Below are positions 44,362 to 53,594 of a stretch of 64,000 bases of DNA, piece by piece. Below the pieces are notes generated by a model. The model was not told the origin of the DNA. It was given only the letters and a program-made list of their open reading frames with translations, and did no database searches. This DNA comes from Bacillus sp. CECT 9360 (GTDB lineage Bacteria > Bacillota > Bacilli > Bacillales > DSM-1321), in NCBI RefSeq assembly GCF_918741275.1, contig NZ_CAKKNA010000002.1, forward strand, positions 62,001 through 126,000. The letters run 5' to 3'. How positions within the stretch are numbered: position 1 is the stretch's first letter; each line of letters starts with the position of its first letter. The position numbers and the translations under genes were made by a program.

Positions 44362-45354
44362 ATGAAAAAGTGGCTTTTTTTGTTTTTTTCAGCCGCGCTC
44401 TTAACAGGATGCAGCAGTGAGAATGCCAGTACATCTGAAGGCAAAGAAGAAAAATCGCTAAAAAAAGTGTCGGTCGTTTTGGATTGGACACCTAACACCA
44501 ATCACACCGGTTTATATGTTGCGAAAGAGAAGGGCTTTTTTGAAAAGGAAGGGCTGGATGTTGAAATTAGAATGCCGGGTGACGCAGGGGCTGACCAGCT
44601 TGTCGCAACAGGAAAGGCTGAATTCGGGGTCGGTTACCAGGAAGGCATAACCCAGGCGCGTATCCAAGGGGTTCCGATTGTGTCCCTTGTGGCAGTGATC
44701 CAGCATAACACCTCAGGTTTTGCATCGCCGGCCGGAAAAAATATTAAAACACCGAAGGATTTCGAAGGAAAGACATACGGGGGCTGGGGCTCACCGGTTG
44801 AAAAGTCGGTCATCAGCTCGTTAATGCAAAAAGAAAAGGCTGATGTCGATAAAGTTTCAATCGTGAATATGGGAGATACGGATTTCTTCACAGCTGTAAA
44901 AAGAGATGTTGATTTTGCATGGATCTATTACGCCTGGACGGGCGTTGAAGCAGAGCTTCGCGGCGAGGAATTGAACATGGTCTATTTAACCGATTACTCT
45001 AAAAATCTCGATTATTACACCCCTGTGTTAACGACAAACGAAAAGAAAATCTCGGAAGATCCAGAAACTGTAAAAGCATTTGTCAGCGCGGCATCAAAGG
45101 GCTACGAGTTTGCGATCGAGCATCCCGGGGAAGCGGCTGATATTTTAATAGAAGCCGTACCGGACCTTGATCCGATTCTTGTGAAAAAGAGCCAGGAATG
45201 GCTGGCTCCAAAGTATCAGGATGATGCACCAAGATGGGGCGAGCAGAAGCTGGAAATATGGGAAAATTACGCGTCCTGGATGCATGAAAATGGCTTATTG
45301 GAAAAAGAGCTTGATGCCGAAAAAGCATTTACCAATGAATTTTTACCAGAATAG
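44362..45354 (+). CDS. thiY: ThiY-like pyrimidine-precursor-binding lipoprotein
   Basis: 330 residues with a lipobox L-T-G-C17. The NMT1/THI5-like domain begins VVLDWTPNTNHTGLYVAKEKGFF, as in ThiY, which binds formylaminopyrimidine breakdown products of thiamine for salvage. It is the first gene after the TPP riboswitch, followed by a thiamine-binding-fold protein, permease and ATPase. ATG 44362 has CAGGAGG upstream; the frame's earlier start overlaps the riboswitch and is rejected. Confidence 0.92.
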   Translation: MKKWLFLFFSAALLTGCSSENASTSEGKEEKSLKKVSVVLDWTPNTNHTGLYVAKEKGFFEKEGLDVEIRMPGDAGADQLVATGKAEFGVGYQEGITQARIQGVPIVSLVAVIQHNTSGFASPAGKNIKTPKDFEGKTYGGWGSPVEKSVISSLMQKEKADVDKVSIVNMGDTDFFTAVKRDVDFAWIYYAWTGVEAELRGEELNMVYLTDYSKNLDYYTPVLTTNEKKISEDPETVKAFVSAASKGYEFAIEHPGEAADILIEAVPDLDPILVKKSQEWLAPKYQDDAPRWGEQKLEIWENYASWMHENGLLEKELDAEKAFTNEFLPE

Positions 45355-45365
45355 GAGGAAGAAAG

Positions 45366-45656
45366 ATGGCTAACACGCTAGTAAGTATTCAAATTCTGCC
45401 AAAGACAAAGGGAGGGGAAGATGTGATTCCATATGTGGATGAAGCGATAAAAGTCATTGATGAATCAGGGGTCAAATATAGGGTCAATCCGCTTGAAACA
45501 ACGATGGAAGGCGAACTGGAACAGCTATTAAAAATCATTGCGGATATGAATGAAAGAATGATTCAGATAGGCAGTAAAAATGTCATTTCGCAATTGAAAG
45601 TTTTATATCAGCCAGAGGGAATTACAATGGATGAGTTAACGGAGAAGTACGATTAA
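45366..45656 (+). CDS. MTH1187/DUF77 thiamine-binding family protein
   Basis: 96 residues with the ferredoxin-like DUF77 fold: VSIQILPK, a helix YVDEAIKVIDESG, then YRVNPLETTMEGELEQLL. Members such as YkoF-related proteins bind thiamine or its hydroxymethylpyrimidine part. AGGAGG precedes the ATG; the stop overlaps the permease start by one base (TAATG). It is probably a cytosolic thiamine-precursor-binding accessory of the transport operon. Confidence 0.87.
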   Translation: MANTLVSIQILPKTKGGEDVIPYVDEAIKVIDESGVKYRVNPLETTMEGELEQLLKIIADMNERMIQIGSKNVISQLKVLYQPEGITMDELTEKYD

Positions 45657-46423
45657 TGACAAAAGTAATTCATAAAGGATGGAAGCCACTGCTGTTTTTT
45701 TTTCTTTTAATCATTGGATGGGAAATAGGGGTAAGGTTGGCTGCAACCCCTGACTGGCTGTTGCCGGCTCCGTCCAAAATTGCTTTAGAAGGGGCGGCCG
45801 GCTGGGCCAATTTTTATCCGGATGCGTTCTCTACAATCAAGATTGCCCTGCTCGGCTTTGCAGCGGGAACTGGATTCGGCATTTTGACGGCCTGCCTTTT
45901 GCATATGGTACCGGTTCTTAGAGCCTCCGTTTATCCGCTGCTGATTTTAACGCAAAATGTACCAATTATTGTGCTAGCACCCTTGCTCGTTATTTGGTTT
46001 GGGTTTGGGTTGCTGCCGAAAATTATCGTCATAACGCTTGTTTGCTTTTTCCCTATCACCATAGCCGCCTTGGATGGATTCAGGCAAACCCCTCAGGAAC
46101 TTAAACACTATATGATGATGGCCGGATCTACAAAACCACAGTTGTTTTGGAAATTGGAATGGCCACACTCGCTTCCATCGATTTTTTCCGGATTGAAAAT
46201 CTCGGCGACATACAGTGTAATGGGGGCAGTTATCTCGGAATGGCTGGGTGCAGAAAAAGGAATCGGCGTTTATATGACGCTTGCTTCTTCCTCGTTCCGA
46301 ACAGACCGGGTGTTCGTGGCGATCTTTATGATTATACTCCTCAGCCTGTTATTTTTCCTGGTTATTGTCCTGGCTGAAAGACAAGCTGTTCACTGGCAGA
46401 GAAAAGGAGAGGATTATCAATGA
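45656..46423 (+). CDS. thiX: ThiX-like ABC transporter permease
   Basis: 255 residues, about six helices, BPD_transp_1 family. The EAA loop is seen near AALDGFRQTPQELKHYMMMAGS, in the SsuC/TauC-like class that includes ThiX. It starts on the stop codon of the DUF77 gene and ends overlapping the ATPase as ATGA. With thiY and thiZ it makes a precursor-import complex for the pyrimidine part of thiamine. Confidence 0.92.
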   Translation: MTKVIHKGWKPLLFFFLLIIGWEIGVRLAATPDWLLPAPSKIALEGAAGWANFYPDAFSTIKIALLGFAAGTGFGILTACLLHMVPVLRASVYPLLILTQNVPIIVLAPLLVIWFGFGLLPKIIVITLVCFFPITIAALDGFRQTPQELKHYMMMAGSTKPQLFWKLEWPHSLPSIFSGLKISATYSVMGAVISEWLGAEKGIGVYMTLASSSFRTDRVFVAIFMIILLSLLFFLVIVLAERQAVHWQRKGEDYQ

Positions 46424-47175
46424 GCCTGCTTACCGTTACAAACCTTTCGAAACGATTTGGAACGGACGAAATTATCCGGGACCTTTCCTTAACTGTCGAA
46501 AACGAAGAGTTTGTTTCGATCATCGGCCCATCCGGCAGCGGGAAAAGCACGATTTTCAATCTGGTTGGCGGGTTAATAACACCAGATGAGGGGACCATCC
46601 AGCTTGAAACCAAAACTATCAACGGGACAAGAGGAGAAATCAGCTATATGCCGCAAACCCCGTCGCTATTTCCGTGGAGAACAGTTGTGGATAATGCTTT
46701 GCTCGGCCAGGAATTGAAGGGAAAGCCGGACCGGGAAAAGGCAAAGCAAATGCTTGAAATAGCTGGCTTATCCTCTTATTTGCAAGCTTATCCTCATGAA
46801 TTGTCCGGGGGAATGAAGCAAAGAGTTGCGTTTATTCGTGCCTTATTAAGCCCGCAAGCCGTCATCTGTCTGGATGAGCCGTTCTCGGCCCTGGATGAGC
46901 TGACGAGGCTCACAATGCAAAAATGGCTATTGTCGATCTGGGAGGAAAATCGCAAGACGGTACTATTTGTCACCCATAACATCGATGAAGCTTTGTTTTT
47001 ATCAGACCGAATTCTCGTATTATCAAATAAACCGGCAAAAGTGAAAGCGGAATTCCATATCCCATTCGGGCGGCCAAGGGATGAAAGCATTCTGCTTACG
47101 GAAGAGTTTCTACAATGGAAAAGGGAGATTTTCTATACATTGCAAGGGAGCGGAGATAATGGAAAAAATGATTGA
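46420..47175 (+). CDS. thiZ: ThiZ-like ABC transporter ATPase
   Basis: 251 residues. Walker A GPSGSGKST, Q-loop YMPQ, signature LSGGMKQR, Walker B AVICLDEP and the H-loop VTHNIDEA are intact, as in SsuB/TauB/ThiZ ATPases. It overlaps thiX by four bases and the next gene by 17, so the whole operon is tightly coupled. Confidence 0.94.
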   Translation: MSLLTVTNLSKRFGTDEIIRDLSLTVENEEFVSIIGPSGSGKSTIFNLVGGLITPDEGTIQLETKTINGTRGEISYMPQTPSLFPWRTVVDNALLGQELKGKPDREKAKQMLEIAGLSSYLQAYPHELSGGMKQRVAFIRALLSPQAVICLDEPFSALDELTRLTMQKWLLSIWEENRKTVLFVTHNIDEALFLSDRILVLSNKPAKVKAEFHIPFGRPRDESILLTEEFLQWKREIFYTLQGSGDNGKND

Positions 47176-47935
47176 TGCCCATATCCATCTGGACCGTTAT
47201 GGAGCAGAAGAGATTAGTGGGATGGTTGAAAACTTGCTGTTTCTGGAAGCCATGGTCACAGTATCATTCGATCTGGCATCATCTGAAAAAAATCTGCAGC
47301 TTGCGAGGAAGTACGACAAAGTGAAGCCTGCTTTTGGGTTTCATCCGGAACAGCCGCTTCCCGGGGAAAAACAGTTTGAAACACTTTTGAACTGGATGAG
47401 TGATTACAAGGATGAAATGATTGCAGTCGGGGAGGTCGGTCTCCCATATTATCTACGGAAAGAACAGGGGTTGTCTCCATATCAGTCTGGACAGTATCTC
47501 GAGCTTTTGGAACAGTTTATTAAACTCGCTAAACAATGGGGAAAACCGGTTGCTCTGCATGCGGTGTATGACGATGCGCCGATTGTCTGCGATCTGCTCG
47601 AAAAGTACTCGCTGACTAAAGCTCATTTTCATTGGTTTAAGGGGGACAGCAAAACAATCGATAGAATGATCGGAAATGGCTACTTTGTCTCCATCACGCC
47701 TGATATCCTCTATGAACCTGAAATCCAGGAACTCGCGGGATCCTATCCGCTGGGGCAAATGATGATTGAAACGGATGGACCATGGCCGTTTGAAGGTCCC
47801 TTTAAAGGGAAGAGGACCCATCCTGGAATGATGGCAGAATCGGTGAAACAACTGGCAGCAATCAAAAAGATTCCGGAAACAGACGTGTCCCGCATCTTAT
47901 TGGAAAATACGAAGAAATTGTATCGGTTAAGCTAG
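47159..47935 (+). CDS. TatD-family metal-dependent hydrolase in the thiamine operon
   Basis: 258 residues. Metal ligands of the TatD amidohydrolase class are visible: H8-I-H10, E92 (VGEVGLP), H134, H158 (HFHWF) and D206 (ETDGPWP). Most TatD proteins are nucleases or small-molecule hydrolases. Placement as the last gene of a TPP-controlled pyrimidine-uptake operon suggests it processes the imported precursor, perhaps a deformylase or amidase replacing YlmB (inference). ATG 47159 (CGGAG upstream) overlaps thiZ by 17 bases. Confidence 0.88.
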   Translation: MEKMIDAHIHLDRYGAEEISGMVENLLFLEAMVTVSFDLASSEKNLQLARKYDKVKPAFGFHPEQPLPGEKQFETLLNWMSDYKDEMIAVGEVGLPYYLRKEQGLSPYQSGQYLELLEQFIKLAKQWGKPVALHAVYDDAPIVCDLLEKYSLTKAHFHWFKGDSKTIDRMIGNGYFVSITPDILYEPEIQELAGSYPLGQMMIETDGPWPFEGPFKGKRTHPGMMAESVKQLAAIKKIPETDVSRILLENTKKLYRLS

Positions 47936-48079
47936 TTTTTAAAGTAGTTCATGATTTTTTTTTTTTCTAAAATCAAAACATGGACATTCAAAAGGTAATT
48001 CAGGAATTAAAACTAAAGAAATGATTGATTCAAATAAGTATAGGCAGTTAGATGGCGGGACAACTAGCTCTTATACCTT

Positions 48080-49600
48080 GTAGACATTGACACTCCCACT
48101 GCAATAAGTCGCCATATCTCTCGACAGGGTTTCTTGCCATGAGTTTTCCTATGTCGTTTGAGCCTTTGGCTCAAAAAAGACAGCGGTGTTACTTACTTGC
48201 TATCCATTAGGCTATCCCCGCTAGTCCAGCGGTTAGGAGTCGTATCCCTTCTTTCAGAATGTTCTTGGCTGCGTTGTGATCTCGATCATGATGCGCTCCA
48301 CATTCACATGTCCATACTCTAATCGAAAGGTTTTTAACGGCCTTGTTTTTCTTTTCACAACTGGAACATCGTTGCGAACTGGGAAAATAAGAACCGACTA
48401 CCACTAGATGTTTCCCGTACCATTTACACTTATATGCTAGCATTCTACGGAACTCAGACCAGGACACTTCTGAAATGGCTTTGGCTAACTTTCTGTTTTT
48501 TAACATATTTTTCACACGCAAATCATAATCGCCATCACTTGGTTTTCGCGAACCAGCGAAGAAGAGAGTTTATGCAAAAAGTCTTGTCGGGCATTCGTGA
48601 TGTCTTCGTGGATTTTTGCCACTTTCCGTTGTTGTTTATGCCAATTGGAACTGCCCAACTTCCTTCTGGAGAGAGACGCTTGAGCCTTTGCCAGTTTTTC
48701 TTCCAGTGAACGAAACCATTTAGGATTGGAAATCGTGGTCCCATCCGAAAATGTGGCAAATTCTTTCAAACCAACATCTATTCCTATTTCAAACAAGGAA
48801 TATTGTATCGTTTCTATTTCTTGTTCGGTTAGAATAGATACAAAGTATTTGCCTGTAGCCGCCTTTCGAACCGTGGCAGAAAGAATTTTTCCTCTCACTT
48901 CACGGGGCTTCGCAATCTTCACTAATCCAATTTTCGGCAAAAGGAGAAAATCGTTATTTCCAATGCGGTCCATACGAACGCTTCCTACGCCTTTATTATA
49001 GTTGTATTTCGCTTTATAGGATTGAATGTTGTTCTTTTTGCTTTTAAAACGAGGTTTTCCTTTTGATTTATGATACAACTCTTTGAATGCTTTCCCTAAG
49101 TCTTGAAGTGTGCTTTGAAGTGCCGCCCGATCCACTTCGTTTAACCATTGCATTTCTTTCTTCATGGAGGTTAGTTCCTTTTGAGCGTTCGAAGCATTAA
49201 AAAATTCCGATTTCCATCTATTTTCGGTCAGCTGTCCGTTTTGAACCATCTCGTGTACGATATACCAATAAACGTTCTTTTTATCTTGTTTGGCTAAAGC
49301 TTGATTAAACACAAAACGACAACACCCGATGGTTTTATGAATCAAAGTGGCTTGTTTATCCGTTGGATACAACCGAAATTTATAAGCTTTATGAATGTTC
49401 ATGGCGATTAGCCTCCCTCCCAAAAAGATGATGGCAAGTTTATTTTACCAGAACAAACGTTCTGAAATAACATATACGCACTTAAAACAGAAAAATCGAA
49501 CCATGAACGTATCTAAAGATACGCCTGGTTCGACCTCACTTTCATCCCCCCTAAAGGAGTGGGGTTTCTCGTTCGGGATATCTGTAAAATTGCATAAATG
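48080..49600 (-). mobile_element. IS200/IS605-type element (tnpB only)
   Basis: Contains a tnpB pseudogene on the minus strand and no tnpA. On the right side hairpins occur at 49483-49530 (CGAACCA ... CGTATC/GATACG ... TGGTTCG) and an IS605-like end motif CCCCCTAAAGGAGTGGGG-type sequence at about 49546. On the left, TTTGAGCC/GGCTCAAA (about 48149-48168) and GACACTCCCACTGC (about 48088) resemble the opposite end. Exact ends cannot be fixed. Confidence 0.6.
48207..49402 (-). pseudogene. tnpB: TnpB (OrfB) of IS605 family, frameshifted at the catalytic Glu
   Basis: About 400 codons in two frames. The N-terminal part (from ATG 49402, GGGAGG upstream) has NIHKAYKFRLYPTDKQ, and IGIDVGLKEFATFSDG with the first RuvC Asp. 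The C-terminal part has [16 protein letters not shown], the zinc finger [12 protein letters not shown] ... CECG and the final RuvC Asp region [11 protein letters not shown]. At about 48525 a one-base loss breaks ...VMAI-x-DLRV, exactly where other TnpBs have the catalytic E of I/VEDL. The guide-nuclease should be inactive. A long in-frame continuation is otherwise clean, so the damage looks recent. Confidence 0.9.
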
Positions 49601-49868
49601 ATCAAGTCAATAAGCAGAAGGACAACTCCAAACAAAAAGGACTTTTTAATCCGCCTCACCACCGTATTTTTAGTAAATTATAGCATATTCGTAAATAAAT
49701 TTTATCCATTATTTTACATAAAAATGTTGGCTGAACTTCAGCTAATCAATTTCAACATCTAACTGACACATTACTGTGCTATTATTATCTTCAATTGTGG
49801 AAACTTTTGTAGACTATTGGCGAATGTACTTTGATTTTATATACTTTTGTGTAAAGGATGAGGTCCTT

Positions 49869-50555
49869 TTGAAAACGATTTTGATAGTGGAGGATGAGAA
49901 GGCCATTTCGATGGTACTGAAGGCTTATCTGCAGCGTGAAGGGTTTCAGATCATCCAGGTCTTTGACGGAGGAGAAGCACTGGCCGTTTTTGAGAAGAGT
50001 AATCCTGATCTCGTTTTGCTGGATGTCATGCTTCCCGGTAAAGATGGTTGGGAGATCCTGAAGGAAATCCGCCAAAGGGACTCATGTCCGGTGATCATGC
50101 TTACGGCGTTGGGTGATATCGATTATAAATTAGAAGGCTTTAAAACAGGGGCGGACGACTATATCCCAAAGCCATTCGTTGCCGAAGAGGTGGTTGCCCG
50201 AGTACATGCTGTTCTGAGACGATCACGAGGCATTTTTGGAGAAGATAATAAAATCCAATATGGAAGCTTAAAAGTGGATTTGGATTCGTACGGTGTCCAG
50301 GTGAACGGGCAAGACATCAGCCTTACACCAAGGGATTTATCCTTGTTCATTTTCTTTGCCCAAAATCCGAATCAGATCTTTACAAGAGAGCAGCTAATCG
50401 AGCAGGTGTGGGGACTGGATTACGATGGCAGTGACCGGGCTGTCGACCTTGCCATAAAGCGGATTCGTAAATCGCTGGAAGCTTGGCCGACTTCTGAAGG
50501 GGAAATCAAAACTCTACGAGGATTGGGGTATCAATTGAGTGTCTATGAAAACTAA
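49869..50555 (+). CDS. OmpR-family response regulator
   Basis: 228 residues. Receiver domain 1-118 with acidic pocket E8/D9 and phosphorylation site D52 (LVLLDVMLPG); K102-P-F; winged-helix DNA-binding domain about 130-225 (SLTPRDLSLFIFFAQN, EQVWGLDYDGSDRAVDLAIKR). I chose TTG 49869, nine bases after GGATGAGG; farther upstream the frame has no ribosome binding site. It overlaps the kinase gene by 11 bases. Targets are unknown. Confidence 0.92.
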   Translation: MKTILIVEDEKAISMVLKAYLQREGFQIIQVFDGGEALAVFEKSNPDLVLLDVMLPGKDGWEILKEIRQRDSCPVIMLTALGDIDYKLEGFKTGADDYIPKPFVAEEVVARVHAVLRRSRGIFGEDNKIQYGSLKVDLDSYGVQVNGQDISLTPRDLSLFIFFAQNPNQIFTREQLIEQVWGLDYDGSDRAVDLAIKRIRKSLEAWPTSEGEIKTLRGLGYQLSVYEN

Positions 50556-51972
50556 AAAAAGAACCACACTTCTAAGGTATTGGACAACTCGCTATGTGAT
50601 TACCCTTTTCGTTGGCCTGATTTTTCTAGGGGTCTTTTCGATGTGGTGGATGCAGCAAACAGCGCTTGAATACAGGCTGAATTTGCTGAAGTATTTAGCG
50701 GATGAAACGTCTGACCGGGCCATCAAGGAGAATGGGCAAATTGTCATCGGTCCGATTTTATCAGGGATTATCAATGAACGGGAAAAAATTCTCCATCTGA
50801 ACAAAGAACCAATTATCTATATAACTGATCCAGATGGCCAAATTATCTTTACGAACCCGCAAATCTATATAAAAGAAGGAGAAGACCGAATACAGAAATC
50901 GATTCTCCAAGGTAAAGACAGCATTCAAAAGGTCGACCTGAACGATGGCAATCAAGTATATGTGGTGAAATCTCCGATTGATTATTCGGAAGAGAGGATT
51001 GGCTGGGTATTTATTGTTCAGGACGAAAATTCACTGATGGAGATCAACCAGGATCACGGATTGTTAGCGATCATGCTGTTTGGTCTTGGTATTCTCGGAT
51101 GGGCAGTCATCTATGTGTTATCACGAAAAATTTCCAAACCGATTCAAGATGTAGCGGAGGCCGCTGTGCAAATCCGTAAAGGCAATTATGATATCCATTT
51201 ACACGAAGATGCCCGTGAAGAAGAGATTTATGAACTGGTGCAATCGTTTAAGGAGATGACCAACCGATTGACACAGCTTGAAAAGCAGCGGGCAGAATTA
51301 TTTGCCGGTGTTACGCATGATCTGAAAACTCCGGTTACCTCCATCAGTGGTCTCGTGCAGGCTGTTAAGGATGATGTGGTCACCGGGGAAGAACGCAAGG
51401 AATTCCTGGATATATCCCTAAAGGAAATCAGACGGCTTCAGACAATGATTGAAGATCTCCTGGATTTCAATGCCATTTCGGCTGGCGCATTTACCATTAA
51501 AGTAAAACAAATGAATTTGAATGAGGTTGTTGAGGAAATTGCCTATCAATGGAAGGCTACCCAAGAGGAGCAGAATTTCGAATTGGATGTGAAGCTGCCG
51601 GAAAAATTAATTTTCGGTATGGCCGATTCACTCCGTTTGCAAGGAATTATCATTAACTTATTAAATAATGCCAAACAAGCTTTATTGGACGATGGAAAAA
51701 TTGAGATTTCCTTGTACATCAGCGGAGAAAATAAAATAAATATCGACGTAAAAGATAATGGAAGAGGAATACCTCTGAATGAACAGGATAATGTCTTTGA
51801 ACCGTTTTACAGAGGGGAAAAGAAAAAGCTTGAGGTTCGCGGCCTTGGACTTGGGCTTCCATTCAGTAAAATGCTTGCTAAGGCGCAAAAAGGGGATCTT
51901 GTGCTGAAAGAGAGCAGTGAGAATGGAACAATCTTTACCATATCTCTTATGCAGACACCCGATTCGAATTAA
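50545..51972 (+). CDS. Membrane sensor histidine kinase
   Basis: 475 residues: TM1 (about 15-35), an extracellular sensor of about 130 residues, TM2 (about 175-195), HAMP (about 196-250), then the HisKA box VTHDLKTPVTS with the phosphorylated His. N, G1 and G2 boxes follow (LLNNAKQAL, DNGRGIP, LGLGLPFSK). It phosphorylates the preceding regulator. ATG 50545 lies inside the regulator's end, with GTG 50539 as an alternative. The signal is unknown. Confidence 0.93.
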   Translation: MKTKKRTTLLRYWTTRYVITLFVGLIFLGVFSMWWMQQTALEYRLNLLKYLADETSDRAIKENGQIVIGPILSGIINEREKILHLNKEPIIYITDPDGQIIFTNPQIYIKEGEDRIQKSILQGKDSIQKVDLNDGNQVYVVKSPIDYSEERIGWVFIVQDENSLMEINQDHGLLAIMLFGLGILGWAVIYVLSRKISKPIQDVAEAAVQIRKGNYDIHLHEDAREEEIYELVQSFKEMTNRLTQLEKQRAELFAGVTHDLKTPVTSISGLVQAVKDDVVTGEERKEFLDISLKEIRRLQTMIEDLLDFNAISAGAFTIKVKQMNLNEVVEEIAYQWKATQEEQNFELDVKLPEKLIFGMADSLRLQGIIINLLNNAKQALLDDGKIEISLYISGENKINIDVKDNGRGIPLNEQDNVFEPFYRGEKKKLEVRGLGLGLPFSKMLAKAQKGDLVLKESSENGTIFTISLMQTPDSN

Positions 51973-52012
51973 AAAAGGTTGTCCAGTTAATAAAAACTGG
52001 ACAACCTTTTTC
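51971..52012. terminator. Bidirectional terminator of kinase and Spx-like gene
   Basis: Near-perfect stem AAAAAGGTTGTCCAGTT / AACTGGACAACCTTTTT with a six-base loop. Confidence 0.9.
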
Positions 52013-52408
52013 TTAATTAATTAAGCTGATTGCTCTCCAAAGCTGGATATTGCGGACTTTACGGGGCAAGAATCGTCCCATTTCCTCTTCGTTATAGCCT
52101 GCATGTAAATTTTTGTGATCAAAAACAATCGGACGGCGCAATAGATCAGGGTTCTTCTGAATGATTTCGCAGAGTTCGTTAAGAGGCGTGTTGTTAATAT
52201 CGATGTTTAGGTTTTTGAACTTTTTAGATCGGGTCGAAACGATTTCATCCGTACCGCCCTCTGTTTTTCTCAATACTTCTTTTATTTCTTCCACCGATAA
52301 AGGTTGTGCATAGATATTTCGTTCATTATAGGCAATGTTATTTTTTTGAAGCCAAGACTTTGCTTTCCTGCATGCAAGGCTGCTTGGTGTAGTATAAATC
52401 GTAACCAA
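52013..52408 (-). CDS. Spx/ArsC-like regulator lacking the first redox Cys
   Basis: 131 residues of the ArsC/Spx family (MVTIYTTPSSLACRKAKSWL ... RRPIVFDHKNLHAGYNEEEM). Spx and MgsR bind RNA polymerase alpha and sense disulfide stress through C10-x-x-C13. Here position 10 is Ser and only C13 remains. The C-terminal RRPI/GYNE region needed for the family fold is intact. It starts at TTG 52408 after AAAGGAG. It could be a non-redox Spx paralogue; arsenate reductase is unlikely. Confidence 0.85.
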   Translation of the reverse strand: MVTIYTTPSSLACRKAKSWLQKNNIAYNERNIYAQPLSVEEIKEVLRKTEGGTDEIVSTRSKKFKNLNIDINNTPLNELCEIIQKNPDLLRRPIVFDHKNLHAGYNEEEMGRFLPRKVRNIQLWRAISLIN

Positions 52409-52543
52409 TGTGATCGACTCCTTTAGTTTTTATAATTACATTTTTAGTTTTTATTTGATAATTGTTGATATTCTTACTTTATCGTTATAATGTGTCAGCC
52501 AAATGTCAGGAGAAAAACTTTTTTATGTTAAATATCTCTGTTG

Positions 52544-52682
52544 ATTTTTGGTTCATTTTGCTCCCATCCATGAAACGATTGGAGAAAGCTCGCTTTCTCT
52601 TTCGTTTCATGGATGGGAAGCTACCTTTCAGCAGAGCTGAAAGGCGTTTGAAACCATGGTTTCAAACAAATGAACCAAAAAT
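52544..52682. repeat. Diverged cloverleaf repeat, copy 3 (no terminal repeats)
   Basis: Same layout as the 196-bp elements: closing stem ATTTTTGGTTCATTT / AAATGAACCAAAAAT, long arm at 52560-52621, CCTTTCAGC/GCTGAAAGG at 52624-52644 and TTTGAAACC/GGTTTCAAA at 52646-52667. The long arm has a different sequence that still pairs. The outer TATATAAGTTGAA ends are absent. It lies in the Spx-modA intergenic region. Confidence 0.8.
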
Positions 52683-52818
52683 AAATTTTTATTATTTATT
52701 CACAATCATGTTTAACTTGCTCTTATTTTCCCTGCAAACCCATTAATGTGTATAATCAGTTTGTAGATAATCTTTTGATTTATCGATAAGATTGCAGATT
52801 TTAGAGGGAAGTGCAAAG

Positions 52819-53592
52819 ATGAAGAGGCTTCAAGTAATGTTATCTCTAATGCTGCTTTTCACAATACTCAGCGGATGTAACAGTACGAACCAGAATGAGA
52901 ACACTGAGGATGTTGAACTTACTGTCTCAGCAGCCGCCAGTTTGAAGGATGTCCTTGAGGAAATTATAAACGAGTTTGAAAAGGAAAATAAAAACATCAA
53001 GATCCATTTTAATTTAGGTTCTTCAGGTGCGCTGCAGCAACAGATATCCCAAGGTGCGCCCGTCGATTTGTTTATTTCGGCAGCAGAAGATAAATTTGAT
53101 AGGTTAGTTCGTGACCAAATGATTGAGCAGAAAAAACACCTGGCGGGAAATGAAATCGTGCTCGTTGTCCCTGAAAATTCAAGTTTAAAAATAGCTTCCT
53201 TTCGTGACTTGGAGAATGCTTCAAGAATCGCAATCGGGACACCGGAAACCGTACCGGCCGGGGAATATGCGCGTCAATCGTTAAAAGCGTTGAAGCTTTG
53301 GGATGATGTTGAATCCCAGCTTGTCTATACGAAGGACGTCAGGCAGGCCTTATCATTTGTGGAAATGAATAATGTAGATGCCAGCATTGTGTATAGTACA
53401 GATGCTCGGCAATCTAAGGATACTGAAATAGTAGAAGTGGCACCGGCAGAGAGTCACGAGCCGATTGTTTACCCTTTTGGTATAATAAAAAATACGGAAC
53501 ACCCTGAGGAAAGTAAACAATTTTTTGATTATTTGCAAGGAGATAAGGCAATGAACATACTTAGTAAACACGGATTTAAGGATTTAAAATAA
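52819..53592 (+). CDS. modA: Molybdate-binding lipoprotein ModA
   Basis: 257 residues; lipobox L-S-G-C20. The ModA signature is VSAAASLKDVLEEI, with ligand-binding SSGALQQQISQGAPVD and PETVPAGEYA. It captures molybdate (or tungstate) outside the membrane. ATG 52819 has GAGGGAAG upstream. modB follows at once; no modC is present, as in some Bacillus loci where the ATPase gene is elsewhere or shared. Confidence 0.93.
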   Translation: MKRLQVMLSLMLLFTILSGCNSTNQNENTEDVELTVSAAASLKDVLEEIINEFEKENKNIKIHFNLGSSGALQQQISQGAPVDLFISAAEDKFDRLVRDQMIEQKKHLAGNEIVLVVPENSSLKIASFRDLENASRIAIGTPETVPAGEYARQSLKALKLWDDVESQLVYTKDVRQALSFVEMNNVDASIVYSTDARQSKDTEIVEVAPAESHEPIVYPFGIIKNTEHPEESKQFFDYLQGDKAMNILSKHGFKDLK

Positions 53593-53594
53593 CG

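Noticed and set aside
52462-52746. 94-codon ORF upstream of modA
   Set aside because: It runs through the cloverleaf repeat, has no ribosome binding site and mirrors the hairpin arms in its translation.
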